A stretch of DNA of 44,399 nucleotides. Origin: Lactarius indigo (Eukaryota; Basidiomycota; Agaricomycetes; Russulales; Russulaceae). The translations under genes were made by a program, and so were the position numbers. This document shows positions 9,501-18,531 of this stretch, one piece after another (position 1 is the first letter of the stretch; the number at the start of each line of letters is the position of its first letter). Location: contig JAFKAC010000254.1 in assembly GCA_025766275.1 (NCBI GenBank), positions 1 through 44,399 on the forward strand, in the 5' to 3' direction. The notes under the pieces were generated by a model, which saw nothing but the letters and a program-made list of their open reading frames with translations, ran no database searches and had not been told where the DNA came from.

Positions 9501-9605
9501 CTTGTCTGTGAGATCGTCGCGAAGGGACCCACCCTTGGACCCATCGGTACTCCTGACTGCTTTTGTATCTTCAGCTTCAGCAGCCAAGAAGAATACACGC
9601 ACTTG

Positions 9606-10343
9606 ATGGCGCATCTCGGTACAGTAAATCCTGGGCCGGAGTCAATCCCGAGGTTCGTTGTTTGAAATTTTCTGGACCCCGTCTCATATGCATTCTTGGT
9701 TTGCAATTCCTGTGGACGACCTCGGAACCAAAATGTGAAGGCCACAACCTAGGATCATTGTCCGACCCTTAGGTGTTAAAACGCCACTCGAGGAATTTTT
9801 CTCTCAATATCCCAAATTCCTTTTTCAACCCTCGAATTCACCAGTTGCCGAATTTAACCGCCTGTGCGAAGCGTATCACTGGAAAAGAAGAGATCAGGAG
9901 AGGGAAGCTGCACGTGAAGAATTTCAGTTTGCTATGAAGAAGGAGTTCGACGACCTATATGGCTCTGACGAGAAGGACATCAACAATTGGCTCAAGCTCT
10001 GCTTCGTCTTGAGGATCGATCCTGCGCCCGATACCCTTCGGAAATGTCGTACTGTGAGTTGTCGATTCTCTGAACGACCTTATATGAACGAAAGCACCTT
10101 TGTACACTGTAGGCTGTCCTCAGGAAACATGTCAACCTCGTCGACTTGGTGCATGGCTCAAAAGAGGAAGTCCGAATATTCAAAACGGAAAAAGAACTTA
10201 GCGAGTATACTATGGAAACAGAGAAATACTTTCCGAAGAAAGATGCAAAGGATGGTGGCGTGTTGCGCGCCCTGCGACGTCAGATCTTTGAGCCGCGTGA
10301 GGGCACAAGTTCTTCAAAGAAGTATAAAGGTCCAAGGAGATAA
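9606..10343 (+). CDS. Orphan array family protein, copy 3
   Basis: Predicted exons 9606-9652, 9753-10053, 10113-10343, about 192 aa; phases agree (2, then 0). The short first exon (MAHLGTVNPG...) is tentative. The conserved domain is complete and uninterrupted: IIVRPLGVKTPLEEFFSQYP, EFNRLC, AMKKEFDDLYGSDEKDI, LCFVLRIDPAPDTLRKCR, AVLRKHVNLVDLVHGSKEEV, EYTMETEKYFPKKDAKDGG, VLRALRRQI. The C-terminus is basic (Lys/Arg-rich). The last intron has GTGAGT and an ACTGTAG acceptor, as in copy 2, whose superunit it duplicates. Function unknown. With copies 1, 4 and 5 it shows that selection or recent duplication has kept several frames open. Confidence 0.65.
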
Positions 10344-10494
10344 CGATGGACTGCATTTTATTGCTCGGTCGTGTATATTTGGTGGAGGAAGGGAAGCAGT
10401 ACAGGAGAGGACGTATGTAAAGTGCGACATAGGGTTATGTACTCCTAGGTACACTGTAAATGGATCAGAAAGAGAAACAAAACAAACAAACACA

Positions 10495-10867
10495 CAATGA
10501 ACTGCCCCCATCCATTGAAATATATGTTTAACTGATCAAGCTGTCGGCTGTACCTTCTTTCATAGTTCGCACTTCCAAGAGGTTTGGAATGTAATAAAAA
10601 ACCACAAGAGGGCGGTATATACACTGATCCACCACTACCCCTAGAATGAAGATCTGTAATCCGTGATTTCACAATAGGCGACAGCACAAAACAGTAATGC
10701 GACTGCCGCACTGTACAACGACTCTTTTGGTACGTAATAGCAGTGTTTGAGTCCCGATGCGGCGACGCGACGTTGTTTCAAACATGGGCGCCATGGTCCA
10801 TCCGTTCGTGGCCAAAGAAACCACTCCGCCCGAATCATTCCTTGACCTCTTCTGATTGTGTCTTCAA
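10495..10867. repeat. B module, copy 2
   Basis: Counterpart of 7400-7803, upstream of copy 4. Identity by eye is high (for example CTGTACAACGACTCTTTTGG in both). It lacks the A-type hairpin and proximal block, so copy 4 and the truncated copy use a different upstream region from copies 1, 2, 3 and 5. Confidence 0.75.
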
Positions 10868-11666
10868 ATGCCCGCCGAGAGGAAAGAACGCAAGCCCGAT
10901 GGCGCATCACATCCGTACAGTAAACCCGAGGTCAAGTCGGAGGTACGTCATTCGATTTTTCGTAGACCTGGTCTCAAACGCACTCGTCGGTTGTAATTCC
11001 TATGGACGTCCTCAAACCAAAAAGCCACCGCCTAGCCAAAAGAATATTATTGTCCGGCCCTTAGGTGTCGAGACGCCACTTGAGGGCTTTTTCTCTCAAT
11101 TTTCTAATTTCCAATCTCAACCCTCAAACTCACCGGTCGTCGAATTTGACCGCTTGTGCAAGACGTATCAATGGGAAAGAAATGATCCAGAGAGGAAAGC
11201 TGCGCGAGAAGAGTTCCAGTATGCTATGAAGTTGGAGTTTGACGATCTATATGGGTCCGACGAGAAGGACATTGAGAACTGGCACAAGCTCTGCTATGTC
11301 TTGAGGATCGACCCTGCGCCCGATACCCTTCAGAAATGCCGTACTGTGAGTTATTGATTCTCTGAATCATATTGTCCTTGTACGAATCCGAGTCTTCCTT
11401 CCTTCTTCCAGGCCGTCCTCAAGAAACACGTCAATCTCGTCGACCTAGTCCACGGGTCAAAAGAGGAAGTCCGGATCTTCGAAACGGAAACAGAACTTAG
11501 CAGATACACGAAAGAAACGGATAAATTCTTTCCGAAGGAAGACGCAAGGGACGGTGGCGTGTTGCGTGCTCTGCGACGTCACATCTTATTGCCGCGGCGT
11601 GACGGCATAAGTTCGAGGAGGAATAAAGGTTCAAGGACAGGAAGGCGTCCTGCGCCCGTCCGTTGA
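10868..11666 (+). CDS. Orphan array family protein, copy 4
   Basis: Predicted exons 10868-10942, 11025-11345, 11412-11666, about 216 aa, all phase 0. The first exon gives a basic N-terminus (MPAERKERKPDGASHPYSK) and ends at a good donor (GTACGT). The acceptor of intron 1 is uncertain (AAAAAG preferred; CCTAG gives another phase). The conserved domain is complete: NIIVRPLGVETPLEGFFSQF, EFDRLCKTYQWERND, FDDLYGSDEKDIENW, LCYVLRIDPAPDTLQKCR, AVLKKHVNLVDLVHGSKEEV, GGVLRALRRHILLP, then a basic tail rich in Ser/Arg. The last intron has GTGAGT and a pyrimidine-rich CTTCCAG acceptor, the best splice site in the array. This is one of the two best candidates for a working copy. Confidence 0.7.
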
Positions 11667-12479
11667 GATACTCTAGAGCTGTTGTGCCGCCTGAAACGTA
11701 GTTTATTTGTGTCCACAATCGAGAGTAATACGAGTATGTTCTAATCGAATTGACGGCCTGCCCCAAAGTACTTTGACACTGGCAGTATCTTACCATACTG
11801 CGAGTTAACTGATTAGCTGAGCGGAGACCGACCGTAGGTGAGAGCGTGTACTGTACTAGTTCCACGTCCTTCATGTTGGTGACTCATGAATTGGAGTACA
11901 GTATTTGAACCGCTTCTTGCACCTGCACTCAATGGCCCTAGCCCAAGGACCACGAGAAGCGCGCGAATGAGATGCTACTGTTAGCCTGTTGCCACCCCAC
12001 CCGAGCCAACTTACCGTCATCATGATAAGGATGAGCTCGTCTAGGCCCATGGGTTCAAAATAAGGACCCGTCGCATTACTACTTGTCTGCGGAGTAGTCT
12101 TTTCGTACGCCGAAGCTCGTTGACCACCGTAACCGCTGCTGCGGTGCTGTGGCATTACCTGTGAGTCCTGAAGGGTGAAGGTTGAATCTTCTTGTTTCCT
12201 GACATTAGGGTCCTCGGTCAAAGGTCATGGCTCGGGTGGAAGCCCAATTACTACGGGCAAGTTGTTCCTCACCGCACACTGATCCGAGTACGGTCACAGA
12301 ATCTGGGCCCAGGTGTGCCGTGGACCGACGGAATCGCCATGCGTTTTCCATTCCAGACTTCCATGCTTGAACTTCGAGCTTGGGCCGTCAGCTCATTAAG
12401 CTATGGCGTTCTCAAGTGCCTGGGTTTGCTGGCGAATCATCCAAGGATGACCGAGTGGGCGATTTTGACCCATTAGCAC
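11667..12479. other. Intergenic spacer within the array
   Basis: About 0.8 kb without a recognisable exon. Short ORFs on both strands have no domains. The 3' flank just after copy 4 (ATACTCTAGAGCTGTTGTGC, then TTTATTTGTGTCCACAATCG) recurs after copy 5 near 14180-14220, so part of it belongs to the duplicated unit. Confidence 0.5.
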
Positions 12480-12611
12480 GCAAATCTTTATCGGGCGTCG
12501 TCAAAACGATGTCAGTCAGCACGCACCAGCATCGCGATTCGCGAATATTGGGTAAAGGCGTTCGCCAGGTGGAACCAGGGTCTCCTGGTTCGCAAAGACA
12601 AGACGCGCTAC

Positions 12612-12662
12612 ATGTGTGCTTCACGCGAATGTAACGGGACGACATGCGCGTGAAGCACACAT
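12612..12662. repeat. Hairpin (inverted repeat) of A module 4
   Basis: The best preserved of the four. The 21-base arms ATGTGTGCTTCACGCG... and ...CGCGTGAAGCACACAT pair at 20 of 21 positions around a loop of about 9 bases (AACGGGACG). Several arm differences from copy 2 are compensated on the other arm. Confidence 0.75.
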
Positions 12663-13210
12663 AGTAGGCGAGTCGGCACTTACGAGTCGGCCCAACGTCG
12701 TGCGGAGGCACGTGATGCCGCCGAGGGACTTGGGGGTAAACTGGGAGAGCGCAAGGAGCTGATGGTAGCACACGGTTACAGAAGGCCACAGTGACGGCGT
12801 ATACGATACAACGAGCTCAAGGGCATCTTAAGAGGGTTAGAGATCCAGGGGGCTCCAAGAAGAGTGCGGTCGCGAAGCAAGGGTTTTATAACAGGGACCA
12901 CCGATCGGGTTTGGAACGGAGCTCGAGAGTGTTGTTATGAGAGCGGAGGATAGATGGACAACCGCGGGTTGCATACATGCATGCCAGTGCTTCGATATTG
13001 TCGAAGCTAGTCAGTGGTCACGGTATGCAGCAGGGCGCACTGGCAACCCGCGGCTCTTGACTCATCAAGAAAACCTTCTGCGTTACAGCAAACTGAAATC
13101 TGGATTTGATATCGTAGGATATAGAGTAGTGTAAGACGAGCTTGCGAGCTACTTGACCCTAGCTGACCGTAAATTTGGAACCACCCCCAAGCATAAATAT
13201 AGGTAAACAA

Positions 13211-13270
13211 GGGCCGCGGTTTAGGATCGCGCTGGCTTTGAACCCCGTTCTTGAACTTTGGAAGTCCGCT
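13211..13270 (+). promoter_or_regulatory. Conserved proximal block upstream of orphan copy 5
   Basis: Contains GCCGCGGTTTAGGATCGCGC, TTTGAACCCCGTTCTTGAAC and TTTGGAAGTCCGCTGG, equivalent to the blocks upstream of copies 1-3. Confidence 0.4.
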
Positions 13271-13370
13271 GGTGACCAGGGGACTGCGGACTGCTTATCG
13301 GCGCTGTCGTGAGGAGCCCCTCAGCCCACAACTGTAACACGACTCCTTGACTAACTACTTTGCATCTTCA

Positions 13371-14179
13371 ATGGCAAAGAAGAAAGCCTCGAAGAAAGCG
13401 CGCAAGAGTGGTGGCGCATCCCGGGCTCACCCAAGCAAACCCAAGGTCAAGCCGGTTAAGCCTAGGGTACGTTATTTGAAGTTTCCTGGGCCCAGTCTCA
13501 GATACACTTCGTGATCTCCGGTTATCTCTATGAACGACCTCGAACCAAAAAGCCCCAACCTAGACAGAAGAAGAATATTATTGTCCAGCCCCTAGGTATT
13601 AAAACGCCACTCGAAGACTTTTTCTCTCAATATCCCAAATTCCCTTTTCAACCCTCGAATTCACCAGTCGTCGAATTTAACCGCCTGTGCAAAACGTATC
13701 GATGGGAAAGAGACGATCCGGAGAGGGAAGCTGCACGCGAAGAGTTCCATAATGCTATGAAGAAGGAATTTGACAACCTATATGGGTCCGACGAGAAGGA
13801 AATTAAGAACTGGCAAAAGCTCTGCTACGTCTTGAGGATCGACCCTGTACCCGATACCCTTCAGAAATGCCGTGATGTGAGTTGTCGATTCTCCGAACCA
13901 CTTTGTCCTCGTACGAAAACGTCTTCCTTTGTCCAGGAAGTCCTCAAGAAACATGTCAATCTCGTCGACCTAGTCCACGGCTCAAAAGAGGAAGTCCAGA
14001 TCTTCGAAACGGAAGGAGATCTTAGCGAATACACGAAGAAAACGGGAAAATACTTTCCGAAGGAAAGCGCAGTGGATGGTGGCGTGTTGCGCGCCCTGCG
14101 TCGTCACATTTTAGCGCCGCATGAGGGCACAAGTTCTTCGATGAAGAAATTTAATCCGGGGCGAAATCCATTCATCTAA
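13371..14179 (+). CDS. Orphan array family protein, copy 5
   Basis: Predicted exons 13371-13466, 13553-13876, 13937-14179, about 220 aa, all phase 0; exon 2 could instead start at 13502 (acceptor CTCAG). The N-terminus is strongly basic (MAKKKASKKARKSGG, then Lys/Pro-rich), resembling a nuclear or nucleic-acid-binding tail. The conserved domain is complete: NIIVQPLGIKTPLEDFFSQY, EFNRLCKTYRWERDD, AMKKEFDNLYGSDEKEI, LCYVLRIDPVPDTLQKCR, EVLKKHVNLVDLVHGSKEEV, GKYFPKES, GGVLRALRRHIL. The last intron (60 nt) is itself open and a multiple of three, so intron retention would still give a full-length protein with a 20-residue insert. This is the cleanest copy with the A-type promoter. Confidence 0.72.
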
Positions 14180-15842
14180 GGCTGTTGTACTGTCCGAAAT
14201 TTAGTGTATTTGTGTCCACAGTCGAGAGCAATACGAGTACGGTTTTGATTGAGCTGACGGCCCAAGAGCATCCCTACGCATCCCTACGCACTGACTCCAA
14301 GGTGATAGATTGAGTTGGAGGACAGGACTTGCGGTGAGACTTTCTAAAGTGACCAAGGGTGAGATTGAGAGCCGGGAAAAGATGGCGCCAGCATTACTGC
14401 GTGCCTTTGTCAGTTGATGACCCTGGTAGAATACAGCATGTGGAATCAATAAACGTGGGAAATGTTAACAGTAAGTAAAAGCCACATCGACCAACAGGGT
14501 AACCATAGAGACGCAACATCAGTGTCGATTCTGTTGAGCGATAGTTTGAACTAGGAAAATGAAGTGAAGATCTCGCGCATGACGTTGGTCAACCTGTCAA
14601 TCGGGAAATTAGTCAACTTGAAGGTGAATGGCAGACTTGAAGTGCCCAGTTGAGGTTTCACGCCCACCGCCGAACTAAAGAAACAAAAAGCATGTATTTC
14701 CGTCCACAGGTATCCACACGTTCTGGTATCCAGCAAGGCCAAGCCAAAAAAGATTCCTTGAATTTCAATCCTACTAATCCGTCCCGCTGTTTGATCAAAA
14801 CCTATGTGCTGCCCTGGATCAATGTGGCGCAAGTCAGACGTGAACTTCAGGCTCGATTCAACAAAATCACCCACTGTGTTGGCGTCCTCCACCGCATCAT
14901 TCTCTTCGGAGGGCCTGCGCTCTGCCATGCACTGAAAGGAGAAGGACGTCGGCATTTAAAGATAGGGTGTGAAAGCGCATATACCATGACAACTTCACGT
15001 GCTGGCGTACGGGTGCGGGGATATGGATGGTATCGGCCTAGGTATGAGGCACGATATGCCGGCAGGCGCATGTTGTCGGACCTTGAGATAGTTGGGCTTG
15101 ATGGGGCAGACATGATAGTAGGAAGGGTGCCAGATGACGAAGTGGTACGGAGTTGGTGGTCTTTTGAGGGAGGAAAACAGTGGGCAGAGGGCGATGTAGC
15201 GGAGAAAAGGTCGAGAGGCCCAGCCAGCGAGGAAGGCACGCGTACACCACCTGTTCATGCATGACCAGGCGGGATTCTAGCACCAGGCATTCGAGATTTT
15301 GGGTCCCAGTTTGGAAGGCCGAGCGTCATGAGTTCGTGGGGTTAAATCAACATGCGCGCTTCCGCTCGTCAACGCGTCAGCAGCTGTCACGCCTCTCCGT
15401 AGCCGCGGCTGCACGACGGCCATTACATGCGCGTAGCGTCGTCTCTCTGTCAGACTAGAAAGGTAAAAACGTCAAGATTAACTACGGCACACGAGGCAGC
15501 ATTACCCCACGATTAACGGCATTCTGTGCCACTGCACACGGCAGGGTGAACACACTCGCTATACATCCCGTTACTTCCGCGAAGCACACCTACCGCAGTA
15601 CCAAGAGACATGGAGGATATATCAAATTCGAAACGCACGGAGACTCCTTATAGCATTCAAGAAGGACATCTCCGCATTGGGCCTTGTTTGGATGGAAAAA
15701 AAAGAAAGATCGGGAAAGTTCCCCATCTGGTGCTAAGTCGCGGTGCGTTGATGGTACTTGCATTATCGCAGCTAACTGACATTTCCTTGTGACGCAGTAA
15801 TCGGGATAACTGTTCAAAACATCTAAGAGGGGCACGGCTTTG
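14180..15842. other. Gene-poor stretch downstream of the array
   Basis: No recognised gene. A duplicated 10-mer (GCATCCCTAC) lies near 14268-14287. A minus-strand ORF at 14955-14551 (134 codons, ATG start) reads smoothly and may be a small gene, but I recognise no domain and it could be chance. The overlapping frames at 14650-15264 on both strands contradict each other and are not called. Confidence 0.4.
14551..14955 (-). CDS. Uncharacterised 134-codon ORF
   Basis: Begins with ATG at 14955 and ends near 14551. Composition is ordinary for protein (for example GDFVESSLKFTSDLRHIDPG), with a hydrophobic stretch IQGIFFGLALL. A possible short intron (GT near ACCTGTGG, AG at TTTCTTTAG) would change the middle part. 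No homologue recognised. The long overlapping frame on the other strand is equally open, so coding status is doubtful. Confidence 0.22.
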   Translation of the reverse strand: MPTSFSFQCMAERRPSEENDAVEDANTVGDFVESSLKFTSDLRHIDPGQHIGFDQTAGRISRIEIQGIFFGLALLDTRTCGYLWTEIHAFCFFSSAVGVKPQLGTSSLPFTFKLTNFPIDRLTNVMREIFTSFS

Positions 15843-16673
15843 TTAGCACCACCACCAAATATCGACCTCAGGCTCACTCTTATCACTGCCGACAGCCTGG
15901 GACATCCGTGATTTGGCTTCAGTTATGGCGGGACTAGATTGAAAGCACTTCTGGTACACAGACAAGCGGTCAGCTTCCGGGAATGAAAGCATTCTTATCT
16001 CGTCCTGACGGAGGCCGCTGGGTAGTTTCCAAATCAAAGCATTCATCAGCATACTGCGCAACTCAATTCCCAAGAGCGGTCCCCTCTGCACGTACCCCGC
16101 ATCTATGTGATGCCCGATGGGGATAAATCGGGAAGGTGTACGATGCGCCGATCGCGTGCGCGATCGCACGAGAATCGGGTGATCGGTAGGGAACGACTGG
16201 TGGTATGCTAAGTGCTCACTGACATCTCTATACCACTTTACACAAACCGCAAACCTGAATCGTGCATTACTAGAACTGCGAGAGAGTAGAAGGGAGCTGA
16301 TAGCGTCACCGAAAGGTACAGCCATGGGCACACCAATTGGATATTGCAGCTGACGGTCAGGAACAAGTTGGAGAACTTCGAATCCTTCTACTATCATCGC
16401 AAAAAAGTTGCATTCAGCGATGAGCGGTCCGAGGGAAAACGTACATTGAGCGAAGCCACATTGGTCACCGCGTAGGTTCATCAGTAAAGTCGTCAAAGGG
16501 AAATCCCAGGGCCTGACAAGGCAATATAGCCGCAAGCAGGTTATTGAGGTTGGACCGCAGAACGTGGAGACGAACTCTACGCTGGGTTCGATTGGCATAA
16601 TTGCAGATCGCAGTTGAACGTTGATCCTCGGACCACCAGGAATCGTATTGCTCGGGCCGTTGGGCGGTATCAT
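15843..16673 (-). CDS. Orphan 276-codon ORF partly derived from repeat R
   Basis: Long open frame (ATG at 16673, TAA near 15843). About the first 75 residues lie in dispersed repeat R, whose other copy at 8.1 kb encodes a clearly similar peptide in the same orientation (TFCGPTSITCLRLYCLVRPW in both). The remainder has no counterpart in the window. It shows GPLIAECNFFAMIVEGFEVL and IPIGHHIDAGYVQRGPLLG; no known motif is evident and the C-terminus is Trp-rich (EVDIWWWC). It may be a remnant of a mobile-element or multi-copy gene. Splicing was not resolvable. Confidence 0.3.
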   Translation of the reverse strand: MIPPNGPSNTIPGGPRINVQLRSAIMPIEPSVEFVSTFCGPTSITCLRLYCLVRPWDFPLTTLLMNLRGDQCGFAQCTFSLGPLIAECNFFAMIVEGFEVLQLVPDRQLQYPIGVPMAVPFGDAISSLLLSRSSSNARFRFAVCVKWYRDVSEHLAYHQSFPTDHPILVRSRTRSAHRTPSRFIPIGHHIDAGYVQRGPLLGIELRSMLMNALIWKLPSGLRQDEIRMLSFPEADRLSVYQKCFQSSPAITEAKSRMSQAVGSDKSEPEVDIWWWC

Positions 16674-16935
16674 GTCATGGGCTTCGAGGCGTCGGGTCCT
16701 TGTCTGGCCTTCTGGACTGTCTCCAAACAGTGAACCATACCAGTACCCCCGTTATTCTTGATGCTCGGCTGTTCAAGTTCAGGCTTTCAGCGAAAGTGTG
16801 TCAATGGTCGCGTGGCGGGTGGATCGGGTGCCTGTAGCGATGGTTTAAGTAAAAGTAAAGCAACTGAGGAGCAACCAAGTGACGTTGTTCCCGAGGAAAC
16901 ACAGTGAAGTATTAGCGGTTCTTCCTAACTTGTAG
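16447..16935. repeat. Dispersed repeat R, copy 2
   Basis: About 490 bases matching 8089-8515 in direct orientation, with an extra segment (near 16705-16800, containing TACCAGTACCCCCGTTATTC) absent from the first copy. No terminal inverted repeat or target-site duplication could be defined by eye. Confidence 0.7.
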
Positions 16936-16954
16936 CAGGTGCGGCGGTGAGGTT

Positions 16955-16975
16955 GGGGGGGGGGGGGGGGGGGGG
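16955..16975. repeat. Poly-G tract (21 G)
   Basis: An uninterrupted run of 21 G residues immediately 3' of repeat R copy 2. Its length is likely variable, and it is a probable site of sequencing or assembly error. Confidence 0.9.
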
Positions 16976-18099
16976 AGATTATTTTTAGTGACTAATGTCC
17001 GTTTCCGGACCCCGACTGGGCAGCAGAAAATAATTTCGGGAGACGGTCTTTGAACCAAACTAACCGAAAGGGTCCGCCCTTATTCCATTCTGACCTCTTT
17101 GTGCTCAGCATAGAGTGACTCAGAGCACAGAGTAGGCTTTTCGTTTCTTCCAACACCGGCCATCGTCATTGTCAATTCCCAGTGCCAGTACCTTCTCACC
17201 CCGACACCGACGCCAATCACTTGGAGCTCAACGGCAGCGAGCTACATAGTCAACAGTACCCAAGAGCCCGAACAGGCCATGGCCACCGTGGAGTGCCGGA
17301 GCATCCATCCCTCATCCCTCATCCCTACTCCCCCCAACTTTACCGCAGGGCTTTTTATGGAGCGAGGTGAAGGTTCGTACTCTACATGCTTTGCTGCCTT
17401 TTACCAACGCGCCGTTTTTGCGGCGGCTACTGCACTAAGAGCACCACCAGCCACTGGCCACATGCCACCAGACCACCTTCCACAATGCGCAACATAGAAC
17501 GGGCCCCCTTCGCTCTTCGTCCTTAGGCCGTCATTACGAACCGAGATACTTAGAGAAAACCGATGGAGGGACTGTATAGGAGAAATACTTCACTGCGCGG
17601 TATAGATTCCTTCTACGAGCTGAATCCCGCAACATGAAGACAAGAGACGACATTTTTTGGGTAACGTATATCTTCTCAACCCCAAAATACTGACTCCCCT
17701 CCGAGTCCGACTCCCCTGTTAGTATCTTGACTCGCGTCGCCCCTCACAGATCTTACCTCTTGATGCCTGTGGATTACGTATGTAGACGAATGGGATTTAG
17801 AGACCAGACCCAGCGGTGTTGAGCAACAAGTCGCTAGTGAGTAATAAATGTCCCAAAGAGTGTGCACGACATTTTACAGCTTCGTATACTGATTACAAAT
17901 TTCGCACCCAGGACAAGCATAGAATAGAGCAAGGTATTCGCATGTTTAGTCTGCGTCTCTTGCAGTGAAGGATATCCTGGTCGCCTGTCCAAGGGTCACC
18001 CAGATCCACACTGGCTTTGAGTCTGGTAAGGGGAGCACGACGAGGATGGGTGAGTCGTGGCGTGCCCATAGGATATGAGTCATTTGATCGGTACCAACT
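16976..18099. other. Gene-free stretch
   Basis: No exon recognised. Short ORFs of 60-80 codons only. A pyrimidine- and ATCC-rich tract (CATCCCTCATCCCTCATCCC) occurs near 17304-17325. Confidence 0.5.
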
Positions 18100-18365
18100 G
18101 GATGGGATCGGAACTTAGACTGCTGAGTGTTACAGAGGTTGTTGAAAAAATGATAAATTTTGTTTTTGACCTTGGTGGTGAGGACAGGAAGGAGCACGAA
18201 AGTGTGACTACCTTTACGAGTACCTGAGCCAAGACCTGAGCATTTCTAGTAGAACTTTCGACAAAGAGAAATTCCATGGAAGGCACAAACATGCGCCGCC
18301 CCCTGATTTCTGGTCTCTGTACGAATCTCCGAAAGAGTTGACCCAAGGCGGTCAGCCCTTGCAAG
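18100..18365 (-). pseudogene. Broken fragment of RPN6 (exons 1-3 region)
   Basis: Read on the minus strand, this segment resembles the RPN6 gene at 21.0-21.3 kb. The end of exon 1 appears as LTALGQLFRRFVQRP (compare [14 protein letters not shown]). The intron 1 landmark TTCCATGGAATTTCTC corresponds to TTCCATGGGATTTCTC in RPN6. Exon 2 appears as a sequence ending VVTLSCSFLSSP (compare [12 protein letters not shown]), followed by a degraded exon 3 (TTTTTTCAACAACCTCTGTA). Intron 1 sequence is retained, so this is a DNA-level duplication, not a retrocopy. No start codon, no intact frame and no downstream PCI domain remain. Confidence 0.65.
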
Positions 18366-18531
18366 CATATCAATTCACTGGCAGCTACCGAATATTGATC
18401 GGGTGTGACGACGTCGCTACAGTATCCCGAGTCTGCCACGTGACGGTTTCCATCCACGATGCAGCTCTTCGTCTTTCTCATCCGAGTCTCTGCTGCTCAC
18501 CAGCGCTCACCCATGAACTCGAAATGACTCT

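Larger units (their letters stand above)
8516..9605. repeat. A module, copy 3
   Basis: Third copy of the upstream module: CGCCGTACGACATGCGGCTC near 8528, GGCGTAACTGGCCCATGGAC near 8693, the hairpin at 8998-9049, CTTAAAGGGACTAAGGGCCC near 9181 and the proximal block from 9439. It follows repeat R immediately. A2 plus copy 2 plus B1, and A3 plus copy 3 plus B2, form two roughly 3-kb superunits in the same order. Confidence 0.75.
12480..13370. repeat. A module, copy 4 (shorter)
   Basis: Contains the downstream half of the A module: the hairpin at 12612-12662, GTCGGCCCAACGTCGTGCGG near 12682, the region around 12830-12910 (GGGTTTTATAACAGGGACC) and the proximal block from 13211. The upstream half seen in copies 1-3 (GTAACTGGCCC segment) is missing or unrecognisable. 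Confidence 0.65.

Noticed and set aside
3180..13370. CRISPR-like or satellite array interpretation of the repeated hairpins
   Set aside because: Only four copies, 2-4 kb apart, each inside a larger duplicated module; no spacer regularity, and the genome is eukaryotic.
14650..15264. 204-codon plus-strand ORF and overlapping minus ORFs
   Set aside because: Several frames are open on both strands at once, a sign of composition rather than coding; no domain.
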